DNA of 64,000 nucleotides from an uncultured Planctomycetales bacterium. GTDB lineage: Bacteria > Planctomycetota > Planctomycetia > Pirellulales > Thermoguttaceae. The notes under the pieces are model-generated. The model was not told where the DNA came from. It saw nothing but the letters and a program-made list of their open reading frames with translations, and ran no database searches. The stretch's first letter is position 1, and the number at the start of each line of letters is the position of its first letter. Below are positions 1 through 8,887 of the stretch, one piece after another. The position numbers were made by a program, and so were the translations under genes. The stretch spans positions 7,023 to 71,022 of the forward strand of contig CALARR010000273.1 in assembly GCA_937889015.1 (NCBI GenBank), given 5' to 3'.

Positions 1-117
1 GCCATCGGGCCTGCGGCCCGCGGTGTCCGGCGATGCCTGCTCGGCCACTCAATCCACTGCCTGTCCGATGCCTTGAGGCTTGGGCAACTCGCGTGGCGAC
101 CGCTGCCGCTACTCTTG

Positions 118-147
118 GAGCCGGTCCCAGAACCTGTTGGCAACTCA
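118..147 (-). repeat. 30-bp dispersed repeat, copy A
   Basis: One of three copies of a 30-bp sequence in the window; the others are at 19836-19865 (same orientation) and 60271-60300 (opposite). Read on the minus strand it begins TGAGTTGCC and contains CAGGTTCTGGGACCGG. It matches the 19836 copy at 27 of 30 positions. It holds the TGA stop codon of the gene at 145-2370, so that gene ends inside the repeat. Function unknown. Confidence 0.6.
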
Positions 148-2370
148 GTCTTGCCGGGCCGTCCGACCTGGCAGGGACCGTTCTGGGGCAGGTTCTTGGT
201 GTACGCGGATCTGGGCCACCCAGATCTGGCTGTCGGACCCGCCAAAGCCAAACTGTTGCACTGCACGCTCGCGCCAGAGGGCTTTGGCGGGGACACGGAA
301 CACAAGCGTGTCCCACTGGGCCTTGCCGGAGAGCTTTGTTTCGGGCCGGACGCTCGTCCATTGTTGACCGCTGGCGGTTTCGACGGAAAGGCTAAAGGGC
401 TTGGATTCTCCCCAGACGTCCATTTCCACCGTGACCGGCCGGGCAGGATCGGGCACGCTGCCCAAAAAGGTGGCCCAACCGGCGGCGTGGTCGCCGGGGC
501 CGGTCTCGTCGGAGTTGCGGCATTCGCGCCCACCTTTGGTCTCCTTTTTGCCGAAGCCGCGCGCCGGAACGCCCAACTGCACGACGGCGCCCCATTGATC
601 GACCAGCCTGGCGGCCTCGGGCACGCGGCAGAAGCCGAGTGCTTTGTGCGCCGCGGCCACGGCCTTCTGCATAGCGTCCAAGGACTCGGCTCCGCGGCTG
701 TGCTGATCGATGGCTTTGATCATCCAGTAGCCGTAGCGGTAGGTCTTGCACAACTCGGCAATGCGTTCGGCATAGGGTTCGTCGGTGGCGGCCTTTTCGG
801 CCTGTTCCAGGGCGGCCAGGGCGCGATCCAGTTCGGCCTGATTGTACAGGCCCGGCACCTGGCGGGGCGGATTGTCGCTGTAGGACTGGCCCGTCTTGCG
901 CACCGCAGTTTCCACGGCCGCGTAGAACTGGGCGACATGCGGGGCGCCCGGCCCGAACATGTGTCGCGTCCAGTCGTCGGCCAGGGCGTCGGGGTTGGCC
1001 GTCGGGTCCCACAGCAGGCGGCCGATCACGTAGTACAGCGGTCCGTCGAGGCTCCAGTCGCTCAGGCTGCTCTGGCAGTAGTAGCGGCGCACGCCCAGGG
1101 CGTGATAGTGCTTCACATCGGCGGCAAAGGCGTGCAAGACAGGCCGCGGCAGACGCCACCACATGGACTTGCTCACGTAGCTGTAGATCATCAGGTCCGG
1201 GCAGACCTTCATCCAACGCTGCAAGAGGTCGTTGAACTGCACGTTGGCCGGGGAACTGGGGTCGGCGATCGGGCGGCTGTAATCGGCCGGCGCGTAGTGG
1301 CACAGGAAAGGCACCACGTTGGGCCGGGGGCGGATCGTGTCCGGCGGCTCGGCATAGTTGATGTAGGCCAGCACCAGCAGTTTCTTATCGGGATGCTTGC
1401 GCGCCACGCGGTCCGCCACTTCGTTGGCAAACCAGAACACGCGGTCGCCCACGAAAGGCTTTTCCTTGCCCAGCCCCTGCCTGGTCGTGCGCGCCTGGCA
1501 GAACTTCTGATCCAAGGCCATGCACTGCGCACACTCGCACCAGCCGCCGTCGTCGTTGGGGCTGATGGAGACCAACTGCGCCGCCGGGTTGGCGTCGAAT
1601 GTGCGGATCACATTGGCCGCAAATTCATCGGCGATGCCCGGGGCCGTGACGCAAAGCTGCCCGCGGTGATGGTCCGATGGCTGACGCTCGTCGCGAATCA
1701 AGGGGAACCACTGCGGATGTTCCGGGAAGTACTTCTTCGTGGGCAGGATCTGGTTGTAGGCATGCACACCGCGGATGCCATCGGGCCAGAATAGGCAATC
1801 GCCGTTCTGCGTGGCCGTTTCCGGCTCGTACAGGCCGTTGAATCCCAGCTTCAGCCCCCAGGCTTCTTGTTCAGGCTTGTTGGCCTTGTACAGACGCCAG
1901 ACAAAGGCGGGACGCGTGTCGACGTTCAACGCGCTGATCGCCAGTCGGGACAGACGCGGGATGAACTCGTGCTGGGGCGTCAGCCAGCGGCAGCCCAGGT
2001 GCTCAAGCAAACGATAGACGGCGAACAGCGTGGCCCGCTCGCTCGCACCGCAGACCACCAGGCCATCGGGCGTGGATCGCAGCAGCACGCGCTCCGATTG
2101 CGAGTCGAATCCCGCCGGCAGGTGCTTGCGCGCAGCGACCGTGAGGCCCACGTGAATCAAGTTTCCCTTGAAGGTCTGCCCTTCGGCGACCACGGGCAAG
2201 GCCGCGCCGGCGATCTTCTGGACGTAGTCGGCCAGTTCAGCCGCGGCCCGCGCCACCGTGGGCGAGGGATTGGGGGGAGTGACGATCGTGGCGCGCGGTT
2301 GGCCGGACTCGACCAGGACCAGTTCCGGGGCGGAGCAGAACAGGGCGAGGGTCAGGAGACTGAAGGGCAT
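145..2370 (-). CDS. Secreted DUF4838 (alpha-glucuronidase-like) protein
   Basis: 741 residues. I start at the ATG at 2370 because GGAGG lies 7 nt upstream and a signal peptide follows directly (MPFSLLTLALFCSA). The N-terminal 130 residues resemble the GH67-type alpha-glucuronidase N-terminal domain (PTVARAAAELADYVQKI). The central part matches DUF4838, with GCRWL, a WCECAQC cysteine cluster and a long helical C-terminal half. The last 120 residues look like a beta-rich, possibly carbohydrate-binding module. DUF4838 proteins are common beside sulfatases and glycosidases in Planctomycetota and Verrucomicrobiota. Catalysis has not been shown for most of them, so substrate and activity are inference. 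The gene is probably controlled by the palindrome at 2451-2474, about 80 bp upstream. Confidence 0.85.
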   Translation of the reverse strand: MPFSLLTLALFCSAPELVLVESGQPRATIVTPPNPSPTVARAAAELADYVQKIAGAALPVVAEGQTFKGNLIHVGLTVAARKHLPAGFDSQSERVLLRSTPDGLVVCGASERATLFAVYRLLEHLGCRWLTPQHEFIPRLSRLAISALNVDTRPAFVWRLYKANKPEQEAWGLKLGFNGLYEPETATQNGDCLFWPDGIRGVHAYNQILPTKKYFPEHPQWFPLIRDERQPSDHHRGQLCVTAPGIADEFAANVIRTFDANPAAQLVSISPNDDGGWCECAQCMALDQKFCQARTTRQGLGKEKPFVGDRVFWFANEVADRVARKHPDKKLLVLAYINYAEPPDTIRPRPNVVPFLCHYAPADYSRPIADPSSPANVQFNDLLQRWMKVCPDLMIYSYVSKSMWWRLPRPVLHAFAADVKHYHALGVRRYYCQSSLSDWSLDGPLYYVIGRLLWDPTANPDALADDWTRHMFGPGAPHVAQFYAAVETAVRKTGQSYSDNPPRQVPGLYNQAELDRALAALEQAEKAATDEPYAERIAELCKTYRYGYWMIKAIDQHSRGAESLDAMQKAVAAAHKALGFCRVPEAARLVDQWGAVVQLGVPARGFGKKETKGGRECRNSDETGPGDHAAGWATFLGSVPDPARPVTVEMDVWGESKPFSLSVETASGQQWTSVRPETKLSGKAQWDTLVFRVPAKALWRERAVQQFGFGGSDSQIWVAQIRVHQEPAPERSLPGRTARQD

Positions 2371-2450
2371 GGCGTCCTCCGGAGGGTTGGGCGGAATCGG
2401 GCGTGGATGCGGCCGGGCCGCTGTCACGGTCGGGGAGCGAGTCGTGGATA

Positions 2451-2474
2451 TCGTTTGTTATCGATAATCAACGA
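2451..2474. promoter_or_regulatory. 24-bp imperfect palindrome, operator-like
   Basis: Half-sites TCGTTTGTTATC and GATAATCAACGA match as an inverted repeat except at two paired positions, around the perfect core TTATCGATAA. It lies about 80 bp upstream of the DUF4838 start and is AT-rich in a GC-rich context. Shape and size fit LacI-family operators, for example the TGTTACCGGTAACA type. No cognate regulator gene is in the window. Confidence 0.5.
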
Positions 2475-2580
2475 TTGTAAACCGATCCAGCCGGCGCAGG
2501 CAAGTCAAGCAGGCAGAATCGGGGGGCAATGGGGCGCTGGGAAGCTTGGTTGGCGCACACGCCGCCTGACGAAAGTCTCG

Positions 2581-2775
2581 GGCCCGAAGGGCCTCCATTC
2601 ATCAGCCCTGGGCGCAGCCCAGGGGACCGGAAGGGAGAATGGTGCCCAGCCCTGCAAGGGCGAGACAATCCTCCGTTGCGAACGCCTCGTTTTACCCTTT
2701 CACGGCGAAGATCTGCATTGGGCAACCATCCCCTGGGCTGCGCCCAGGGCTGGTGGATCTGAGCCTTTCAGGCTC
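2581..2775. repeat. Cluster of GC-rich hairpin (REP-like) modules
   Basis: Five short inverted repeats in a row: GGCCC-gaa-GGGCC, CCCTGGGCGCAGCCCAGGG, GCCCTGCAAGGGC, CCCTGGGCTGCGCCCAGGG and GAGCCTTTCAGGCTC. A second cluster with the same order but different stem bases is at 45006-45240. Together with the palindrome at 2451 this accounts for most of the 452-bp gap 2371-2822. No credible gene is seen there. Confidence 0.55.
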
Positions 2776-2822
2776 ACCGCACTGGTGTCTCGCGTCTTCT
2801 GTGGCAAGCGACAGAAAGGCCC

Positions 2823-4220
2823 TCAATAATCGCGGAAGGGGCCGCGCGGTTCGGCCGTCTGCATGGTCTGCTTCCAGGCGGCAAACCGCTGCTGGACCAT
2901 CTTCAGGATTTCGGGTTTCTCCTGGGAAAGGTCCTTTTCTTCGCTGATGTCGGTCGACAGGTCGAACAGGCCGTTGCCGGCCGCCGACTCGACCCACTTC
3001 CACTGGCCCACGCGCGCGCCCTTGTCGTCGCGTCGCTGCCAGAACATCTCTTTGCGCGGCGAGGGGCTTTTTCCGGCCAGCACGGGCGTCATGTCAAAGC
3101 CGTCGAGGACCACGTCCTTGGGCGGTTGGACCGCGCAGGCCGCCAGGACCGTGGGGAAGACCTCCAACGAAGTGAGGAACTCATCGCATACCCGGCCTGC
3201 CGGCAGATGGCCGGGCCAGCGCACGATGCAGGGCACGCGGATGCCGCCGTCGAACATCTGCCCCTTCTTGCCGCGGAGCGGGTAGTTTTTGTCCTGGCTG
3301 GCGCCGCCATTGTCGGAGAAGAAGATGACCAGCGTGTTGTCGGCCAGCTTGCGCTGCTCCAAGCGGTCGAGGATTCGGCCGATCGACTCGTCCATGCAGT
3401 TGATCGCGGCCCAATAGCCGATCCGTTTGCGCTCTTTTTCGTTCTTGGTGGCCGGGTATTGGCGGATGTACTCGTCCGGTGCTTGCACAGTGCCCTTGAC
3501 CGGCGGATCGAGGCTCGACGAGCCGTGCGGCGCGTTGTAGGGCACATAGACGAAGAAGGGGCGATCCTGGTGCTGATCGATGAATCGCAGGGCCTCACGT
3601 TCGAACAAGTGCGTGCAGTAGGTCCCCTTGTCTGCGGTGGTCAGGTCGTTGCCCCGGCGCATGGAGGGCACGCCGTAGCGCTCATGGGTTACGTAGTCGA
3701 TGCCCGTGTTGGCGAAACCATAATAGTCGTCGAAGCCGCGTGCCAGCGGCAAGAATCGCTTGAGTTGGCCCAGGTCCCACTTGCCGTAGATCCCGCTGGC
3801 ATAGCCTCCGGAGCGCAGCACGGCCGGCAACAGCACTTCGCGCTCGTCCATGCCTAGGATCATCTCCGGGGACACGGCGTATTCGTCGGCCGCGTAGCGG
3901 TGGCCGTAGTTGACCATGTCGTTGCGGTACATATCGTAGGTGCCATTGCGTTGCGGATAACGGCCTGTCAGCAGGCTGCCGCGCGAAGGCGTGCAGGCCG
4001 GCCAGGTGACGTAGAAGCTGGTCAGACGCACGCCACCGGCGGCCAGGCGATCGAGATTGGGCGTCTTGACGTCGGTGCTGCCGAAGCAGCCCAGGTCGTG
4101 ATAGCCCTGGTCGTCGGAGACGATGATCAGCACGTTGGGCCGCTGCGCAGGAGCGGCAAGGCCGATCGACGCCACAAGAATTCCCAGCAATCCAATTCCG
4201 CTCGTAAAGCTGCGCGTCAT
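2823..4220 (-). CDS. Secreted sulfatase (family S1)
   Basis: 465 residues from the ATG at 4220, which has AGGGAG just upstream and a signal peptide ending near LAAPA (residues 20-25). It is an alkaline-phosphatase-fold sulfatase: metal-binding SDDQGY at 35-40, and maturation motif C76-T-P-S-R80, whose cysteine becomes formylglycine. GKWDLG and FFSDNGG follow as further active-site segments, then RGKKGQMFDGG. Length is normal for S1 sulfatases. It should remove sulfate esters from an extracytoplasmic polysaccharide or glycan; the substrate cannot be read from sequence. It needs a formylglycine-generating enzyme, and no clear active one is in the window. It lies 452 bp from the DUF4838 gene on the same strand and may share its sugar substrate. 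Confidence 0.93.
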   Translation of the reverse strand: MTRSFTSGIGLLGILVASIGLAAPAQRPNVLIIVSDDQGYHDLGCFGSTDVKTPNLDRLAAGGVRLTSFYVTWPACTPSRGSLLTGRYPQRNGTYDMYRNDMVNYGHRYAADEYAVSPEMILGMDEREVLLPAVLRSGGYASGIYGKWDLGQLKRFLPLARGFDDYYGFANTGIDYVTHERYGVPSMRRGNDLTTADKGTYCTHLFEREALRFIDQHQDRPFFVYVPYNAPHGSSSLDPPVKGTVQAPDEYIRQYPATKNEKERKRIGYWAAINCMDESIGRILDRLEQRKLADNTLVIFFSDNGGASQDKNYPLRGKKGQMFDGGIRVPCIVRWPGHLPAGRVCDEFLTSLEVFPTVLAACAVQPPKDVVLDGFDMTPVLAGKSPSPRKEMFWQRRDDKGARVGQWKWVESAAGNGLFDLSTDISEEKDLSQEKPEILKMVQQRFAAWKQTMQTAEPRGPFRDY

Positions 4221-4340
4221 GGCTACTCCCTGTTTATTCTTGGTTATGGAAGTCTCGATGGCTGTGGGGCCAACCGGTGACTCGGCCGTTTGGCGGCGGG
4301 GTGCTGACCTGCGCCGCGGTGGCGAAGTCTTACGTCTCGG

Positions 4341-4388
4341 TGGGGCAGGTTGGCAAGCTGCCCCACGGTGCCAAGCTGCCCCACGGTG
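4341..4388. repeat. Hairpin plus 18-bp tandem duplication
   Basis: TGGGGCA at 4341-4347 pairs with TGCCCCA at 4359-4365. An 18-bp unit containing CAAGCTGCCCCACGGTG is directly duplicated at 4353-4370 and 4371-4388. It lies in the 308-bp region between the divergent sulfatase and mnmG, which shows nothing else I can support. Confidence 0.5.
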
Positions 4389-4528
4389 GCGGCTTGACGT
4401 CTGGGCTTCGGGCACATGCCCCCGTCCGAGTGGGGCGAAGTGCAACGCCGATTCTAGCACAGTCCCAGACCGATCGCGAACACCTGGCTTCCTGGTGGCC
4501 GTAGCGGTTCCAGGGCCGGTTCCTTATC

Positions 4529-6358
4529 ATGAAGGGGATGATCGAGAACTGCTACGAATTCGACGTGATTGTGGTGGGCGGAGGCCATGCGGGCGCCGAG
4601 GCAGCGGCCGCGGCAGCACGCATGGGGGCACGCACCGCCTTGCTCACGGCCAACCTGGACACCATCGCGCAGATGAGCTGCAACCCGGCCATCGGCGGGA
4701 TCGCCAAGGGGCAGATCGTGCGCGAGGTGGATGCCCTGGGCGGACTGATGGGACGCGCGATCGATGCCACGGGCATCCAGTTCCGCATGCTCAACCGGCG
4801 CAAGGGGCCGGCCATGCATGGTCCTCGCGCCCAGGCCGACCGGCGGCTCTATCAGATCGAAGTCAAGCGTCTGCTGGAGGACCAACCCGGGCTGGCGCTG
4901 CGCCAGGAACTGGTCGAAGATCTGCTGACGGAGCGCAGCGGCGACCGGCCCAGGGTGACCGGCGTGCGCGTGCGCGGCGGGAGCGTCTATCGGGCCCCGG
5001 CCGTGGTGCTCTGCGCAGGGACCTTCATGCGTGGTCTGTTGCACGTCGGGTTGGCGACCTTTCCCGGCGGCCGGATGAGCGAAGAGACCGACGCGGGGCT
5101 GAGCCTGGCCTTGGAGCGGTTGGGGTTGCGTCTGGCACGCTTCAAGACCGGAACCCCGCCCCGGCTCAACGGCCGGACGATCGACTTCGCGCGCCTGGAA
5201 TTCCAGCCGGGCGACGAGTGCCCTCAGCCGTTTTCCTTCTTGACCGAGCGGATCGAGCAGGCGCAGTTGCCCTGCTGGATCACCTACACCAACGCAGCGG
5301 TTCACGCGTTGATCCTGGCCAATCTGGACCGTGCGCCGATGTACACCGGCCAGATCACGTCGACCGGGCCGAGGTACTGCCCCTCGGTGGAAACCAAGGT
5401 CGTACGCTTTTCCGAAAAAGAAAGGCACCAGATCTTCCTGGAACCAGAGGGGCGGCACACCCAGGAGTATTACGTCAACGGATTGGCGACCAGCCTGCCG
5501 CGCGACGTCCAGGAAGCCATGGTCCGGGAGATTGCGGGGTTAGAGCGGGCTGAGATCGTGCGCTACGGCTACGCCATCGAGTACGACTTCATCCCTCCCG
5601 AGCAATTGCAGGCCACGCTGCAAACCAAGTCGGTTGACGGGCTGTATCTGGCCGGGCAGGTCAACGGCACGACGGGTTACGAAGAAGCGGCGGGCCAGGG
5701 CCTGCTGGCCGGTGCGAACGCGGCCCTCGCCCTTCGCGGCCAAGGCTCTCTGGTCCTGGACCGCAATCAGGCCTACATGGGAGTGATGATCGACGACCTG
5801 ATTACGCGCGGCGTTGACGAGCCCTACCGCATGTTTACCAGCCGGGCCGAGCACCGTCTGGCGTTGCGCCACGACAACGCCGACCGGCGGCTCACTCCGC
5901 TGGGGCGCGCGGTGGGCCTGGTCGATGATGTGCGATGGGCTCGGCTGGAGGCGAAACAACGGCAAGTCGCGGAGGCCATGCACCTGCTGGAGACGACGCG
6001 TGTGGGGGAAAACACGCTGATCAAGTTGCTGCGGCGGACTGAGGTGAGTTGGGAAGACATGCTGCGGCTGGCGCCGTCTCTGGGGAGCGTGCCGGGGGGC
6101 GTGGCGGACCAGGTGCTGTACGACGTGAAGTACGCCGGTTACCTCAGCCGCCAAGCTGTCCAGGTCGACCGGCACCGCCGCCTGGCCCAACGACGAATCC
6201 CGGAAGACTTCGACTTTGCGTCGGTTGAGCACCTGCGTGCCGAGGCTCGGGAAAAGTTCCTGCGGTTCCGTCCGGCGGACCTTGCGCAGGCCAGCCGGAT
6301 CAGCGGAATCACGCCGGCGGACCTGACTGTCTTGCTGGCGAAACTCAGCGGGCGATAG
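4529..6358 (+). CDS. mnmG: tRNA uridine-5-carboxymethylaminomethyl modification enzyme MnmG
   Basis: 609 residues, normal length. It forms the MnmE-MnmG complex that installs (carboxymethyl)aminomethyl groups on U34 of several tRNAs, in the cytoplasm. The FAD-binding Rossmann motif VVGGGHAGAEAA is near residues 14-25. The GidA signatures SCNPAIGGIAKGQIVREVDALGG and GQVNGTTGYEEAAGQGLLAGANAA (read as blocks) are intact, as is the C-terminal MnmE-contact region ending TPADLTVLLAKLSGR. Two start codons are possible, ATG 4529 and ATG 4538; neither has a well-spaced Shine-Dalgarno, so I keep the longer form. mnmE is not in the window. Confidence 0.97.
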   Translation: MKGMIENCYEFDVIVVGGGHAGAEAAAAAARMGARTALLTANLDTIAQMSCNPAIGGIAKGQIVREVDALGGLMGRAIDATGIQFRMLNRRKGPAMHGPRAQADRRLYQIEVKRLLEDQPGLALRQELVEDLLTERSGDRPRVTGVRVRGGSVYRAPAVVLCAGTFMRGLLHVGLATFPGGRMSEETDAGLSLALERLGLRLARFKTGTPPRLNGRTIDFARLEFQPGDECPQPFSFLTERIEQAQLPCWITYTNAAVHALILANLDRAPMYTGQITSTGPRYCPSVETKVVRFSEKERHQIFLEPEGRHTQEYYVNGLATSLPRDVQEAMVREIAGLERAEIVRYGYAIEYDFIPPEQLQATLQTKSVDGLYLAGQVNGTTGYEEAAGQGLLAGANAALALRGQGSLVLDRNQAYMGVMIDDLITRGVDEPYRMFTSRAEHRLALRHDNADRRLTPLGRAVGLVDDVRWARLEAKQRQVAEAMHLLETTRVGENTLIKLLRRTEVSWEDMLRLAPSLGSVPGGVADQVLYDVKYAGYLSRQAVQVDRHRRLAQRRIPEDFDFASVEHLRAEAREKFLRFRPADLAQASRISGITPADLTVLLAKLSGR

Positions 6359-6403
6359 CGGGAAGGCCCCCTGAATTGTCCCTGGCAGCTTTTTCCTGTG
6401 TAT

Positions 6404-6433
6404 GTAAGCGATTGTGTGGTAAGCGGTTATGTG
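6404..6433 (+). promoter_or_regulatory. Tandem 15-bp direct repeat upstream of the -35 box
   Basis: GTAAGCGATTGTGTG (6404-6418) is followed directly by GTAAGCGGTTATGTG (6419-6433), 13 of 15 identical. It ends 13 bp before the -35 box at 6447. Two head-to-tail half-sites just upstream of -35 is the usual arrangement for an activator, often a response regulator. The binding protein is unknown; autoregulation by the downstream HTH-receiver protein is one option. Confidence 0.45.
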
Positions 6434-6446
6434 CGGAATAGTTGTA

Positions 6447-6474
6447 TTGACACGTTTCGGAAGATAGTTATAAT
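6447..6474 (+). promoter_or_regulatory. Near-consensus sigma70-type promoter
   Basis: TTGACA at 6447-6452 and TATAAT at 6469-6474 with a 16-bp spacer. Both hexamers are perfect consensus, which is striking in such GC-rich DNA. Transcription would start near 6481, giving a leader of roughly 195 nt before the regulator gene at 6678. Confidence 0.7.
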
Positions 6475-6600
6475 CTACCGCAATTGGCAAGCTCGGCAAT
6501 GTCGGCAGCGTCGGGTGAGCCTACGGGTTGTATCAAGTTTCGGGACATAAGCAGTCTGCGAACTCAAGGCGTTTTGAACCAGTTTCGGCATGGAGGAACG

Positions 6601-6640
6601 AAAACCCGATTGCGTTCAGCCGACATCATTTCGGGTTTTT
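6601..6640 (+). other. Leader hairpin with T-tract
   Basis: AAAACCCGA at 6601-6609 pairs with TCGGGTTTT at 6631-6639, leaving a 21-nt loop and a following T. It is in the 5' leader, 38 nt before the start codon of the HTH-receiver gene. It could be a weak attenuator or simply a stable leader structure. The large loop argues against an efficient terminator. Confidence 0.3.
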
Positions 6641-6677
6641 GACCGCGACCCACTAGAAAAGGAATGGTTAACTGGCG

Positions 6678-7259
6678 ATGAAGACTGTGTTCACGACCGG
6701 CGAGGCGGCCAAGATCTGCAAGGTTAGCCAACAGACAATCATTCGTTGCTTCGATTCCGGGCAACTGAAAGGATTCCGGGTGCCGGGCAGCCGGTTCCGC
6801 CGAATCCCCCGCGAACAATTGTTCATGTTCATGCGGGACAACGGAATTCCCACCGACGCGTTGGAGAGCGGCAAGCGCAAGATCCTGATTGTCGACGACG
6901 ACGGCGAATTGGTCGAGCTGATCACCGACGTGTTGGAGCGCGACGGTCGATTCGAGGTTCGCTCGGTCAACAACGGCTTCGACGCCGGGATGATGGTCAA
7001 GGAGTATCGGCCGGACCTGATCGTCCTGGACGTGATGCTCCCGGACATCAACGGCAAGGAAGTCTGCCAGCGCGTCCGCAGCGACAAGACCATGGACGAT
7101 GTGAAGATCATTTGCATCTCCGGCATGGTCGAGGAAGACAAGATCGGCGAACTTCGCGCCGCTGGGGCCGACGACTTCATGCACAAGCCGTTTGAAGTCG
7201 AGAAGCTGGTGGAGCGGATGTGCGGTCTGTTGGACCTGGAAATCGTATCGGTCGCCTGA
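6678..7259 (+). CDS. Response regulator: N-terminal excisionase-type HTH plus receiver domain
   Basis: 193 residues. Residues 3-50 are an excisionase/MerR-like winged helix (FTTGEAAKICKVSQQTIIRC then GFRVPGSRFRRI). A complete CheY-like receiver occupies 66-188. The acidic pocket is D73-D75, the phospho-acceptor D118 (LIVLDVMLPD), the switch residue S148 and the conserved lysine K170 (HKPF). The order is reversed from the usual receiver-then-DNA-binding arrangement; similar fusions are known in Planctomycetota. A histidine kinase gene follows 153 bp downstream and is a plausible partner. Expression is likely driven by the strong promoter at 6447-6474 through a long leader. Targets are unknown. 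Confidence 0.9.
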   Translation: MKTVFTTGEAAKICKVSQQTIIRCFDSGQLKGFRVPGSRFRRIPREQLFMFMRDNGIPTDALESGKRKILIVDDDGELVELITDVLERDGRFEVRSVNNGFDAGMMVKEYRPDLIVLDVMLPDINGKEVCQRVRSDKTMDDVKIICISGMVEEDKIGELRAAGADDFMHKPFEVEKLVERMCGLLDLEIVSVA

Positions 7260-7412
7260 ATTGCTCGATTGGATCCTGCATTGGCAGTGAACGCGGGTCT
7301 CCGCGCGGGGCCCGGTCCGCTCGGCCAGGCACTGGTGGCCGAGGGCATTGGCGGTGTGGCGATCCGTAGCATCGGTGGCTTTCCACGGTGATCGTCCGTT
7401 GGTGCGCTGAGT

Positions 7413-8831
7413 GTGTTGCTGCGCGCGGCACCGCGATCGTCTCCTTTTCTGCCACGCCTGCTCATGCGCCGCTCGCTTCCGCTGCCTTTGGATGGCCGTA
7501 TCTGCTGGTTTCCGCTGGCGGATCGGTCGGCATTGGCACTGGAGCGAGTCTGGTTGGGGGCCCCTGACCCGGCCGAGGCCTTGATCGATTGTCTGCAGGT
7601 CGACCCGCCGCTGCTGCTGTGGGCCGTGTGGTGCCGATGGCGCGATGCGCGGCAATGGGGGCCCACGGCACGCGAGACGGCGGACTGGCTGCAGGGGCAC
7701 TTGCCAGAGTTGCTGGGACAGCCCGTCGCCTGCGAATCGCGCGAAGATGGGGCGGCGATTGCGGCGCAAGTGGAGCAGGACCTTCTGCTGGCCGAGGTGG
7801 CGCACGCCTTGGCGGCCGAGCAGGACCCCGCTCAGGCCGAGGCGGCTCGTTTCCTGGGCCTGGTGCGGCATGGGCCGCAATGGCTGGCACTGCTGGGCTG
7901 CTCCGGCGGCTCGCCGCTGCCGTGGCAGGAGTTGCTGGAGTCGCATCCCGGCGCGGCGCCTGTGGCGAGCGCCGTGGAACGCCTGTCTGCGGCGGAGGCG
8001 CAGGATCGGCTGGTCCTGGAGGCACGCCACCGGGCCAAAGCGTTGCGCGAGCAATGGCTGGCTGCGGTCCCCTATCCGCCCGAGTTGCTGACGCGTTGGG
8101 CCGTGAAGCTGGCGCGCCTGGCCCAACTGGAACAGCGCTTCGAAGAGACGCTGGAGCGGGAGAAGCTGACGGCGATGGCCGAATTCGCGGCCGGGGCAGG
8201 CCACGAAATCAACAATCCGCTGACCGTGATCGCCGGCCGAGCGCAACTGTTCTTGCGCGAGGAGAAGGACCCGGAACGCCGCCGCGAGCTGGCCCTGATC
8301 AACGCCCAGGCGATGCGCGTGTACGAGATGATCGCCGACATGCGGCTCTTCGCCCGTCCCCCCGCGCCGGAACGCAAACCGTGTGACCTGGTCGAGTTGG
8401 TTGACCGAGCGCTGAGCGAATTGGCTGCTCGGGCCGCCGAGCAGGAGACCTCGCTGGGACGGCGAACGATCGAAGGACCGGTTTTGCTGTGGGCCGATCC
8501 GACCCAAATGCTCGTGGCGATCAAGGCCCTGTGCGTCAATGCCTTGGAGGCCCTGCGGCCGGGCGGGCAGGTGGAGGTGGAGTTGGGCTGCCAAGGCGAT
8601 TGGGCCACGCTTTGCGTCAGCGACAACGGCCCTGGCTTCGGTCCCGAGGAACGGCGACGCCTGTTCGACCCGTTCTTTTCCGCACGCCAGGCCGGGCGCG
8701 GGCTGGGCATGGGGCTGTGTAAGTGCTGGCGGATTGTGACTGCGCATGGCGGGCGGATCGACGTGCAGGGCGAGCCGGCCCACGGGGCGTCGTTCACGAT
8801 CCGGCTGCCGTGCGGCAAGCCGCTGGATTGA
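7413..8831 (+). CDS. Sensor histidine kinase, soluble
   Basis: 472 residues from a GTG at 7413; an ATG at 7464 is an equally possible start and neither has a clear ribosome-binding site. The N-terminal 240 residues are helical, Leu/Ala/Trp-rich and without membrane segments; I do not recognise the sensor fold. A HisKA domain follows, with H264 as the phosphorylated histidine in AAGAGHEINNPL. The ATPase domain has N-box CVNALEAL, G1 SDNGPGFG and G2 GLGMGL. It should autophosphorylate in the cytoplasm and pass phosphate to a receiver, most simply the protein encoded just upstream at 6678-7259. No input signal can be deduced. Confidence 0.88.
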   Translation: MLLRAAPRSSPFLPRLLMRRSLPLPLDGRICWFPLADRSALALERVWLGAPDPAEALIDCLQVDPPLLLWAVWCRWRDARQWGPTARETADWLQGHLPELLGQPVACESREDGAAIAAQVEQDLLLAEVAHALAAEQDPAQAEAARFLGLVRHGPQWLALLGCSGGSPLPWQELLESHPGAAPVASAVERLSAAEAQDRLVLEARHRAKALREQWLAAVPYPPELLTRWAVKLARLAQLEQRFEETLEREKLTAMAEFAAGAGHEINNPLTVIAGRAQLFLREEKDPERRRELALINAQAMRVYEMIADMRLFARPPAPERKPCDLVELVDRALSELAARAAEQETSLGRRTIEGPVLLWADPTQMLVAIKALCVNALEALRPGGQVEVELGCQGDWATLCVSDNGPGFGPEERRRLFDPFFSARQAGRGLGMGLCKCWRIVTAHGGRIDVQGEPAHGASFTIRLPCGKPLD

Positions 8832-8887
8832 CGCCCGTGCGGCGCGCACGATCTCCAACCGCGGCCCGAATCGGGTATCATACGGGT

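Noticed and set aside
6..20. CGGGCC-TGC-GGCCCG hairpin at the left edge, considered as a terminator
   Set aside because: There is no T-tract on either strand, and the neighbouring gene to the left is outside the window. Too common a GC palindrome to call.
73..1794. Long plus-strand open frame opposite the DUF4838 gene
   Set aside because: It is the antisense shadow of a gene with clear family motifs; the translation has no recognisable domain and biased composition.
7589..8386. Gly/Arg-rich frame inside the histidine kinase gene
   Set aside because: It overlaps H-box and sensor coding in another frame, and its composition is typical of out-of-frame GC-rich DNA.
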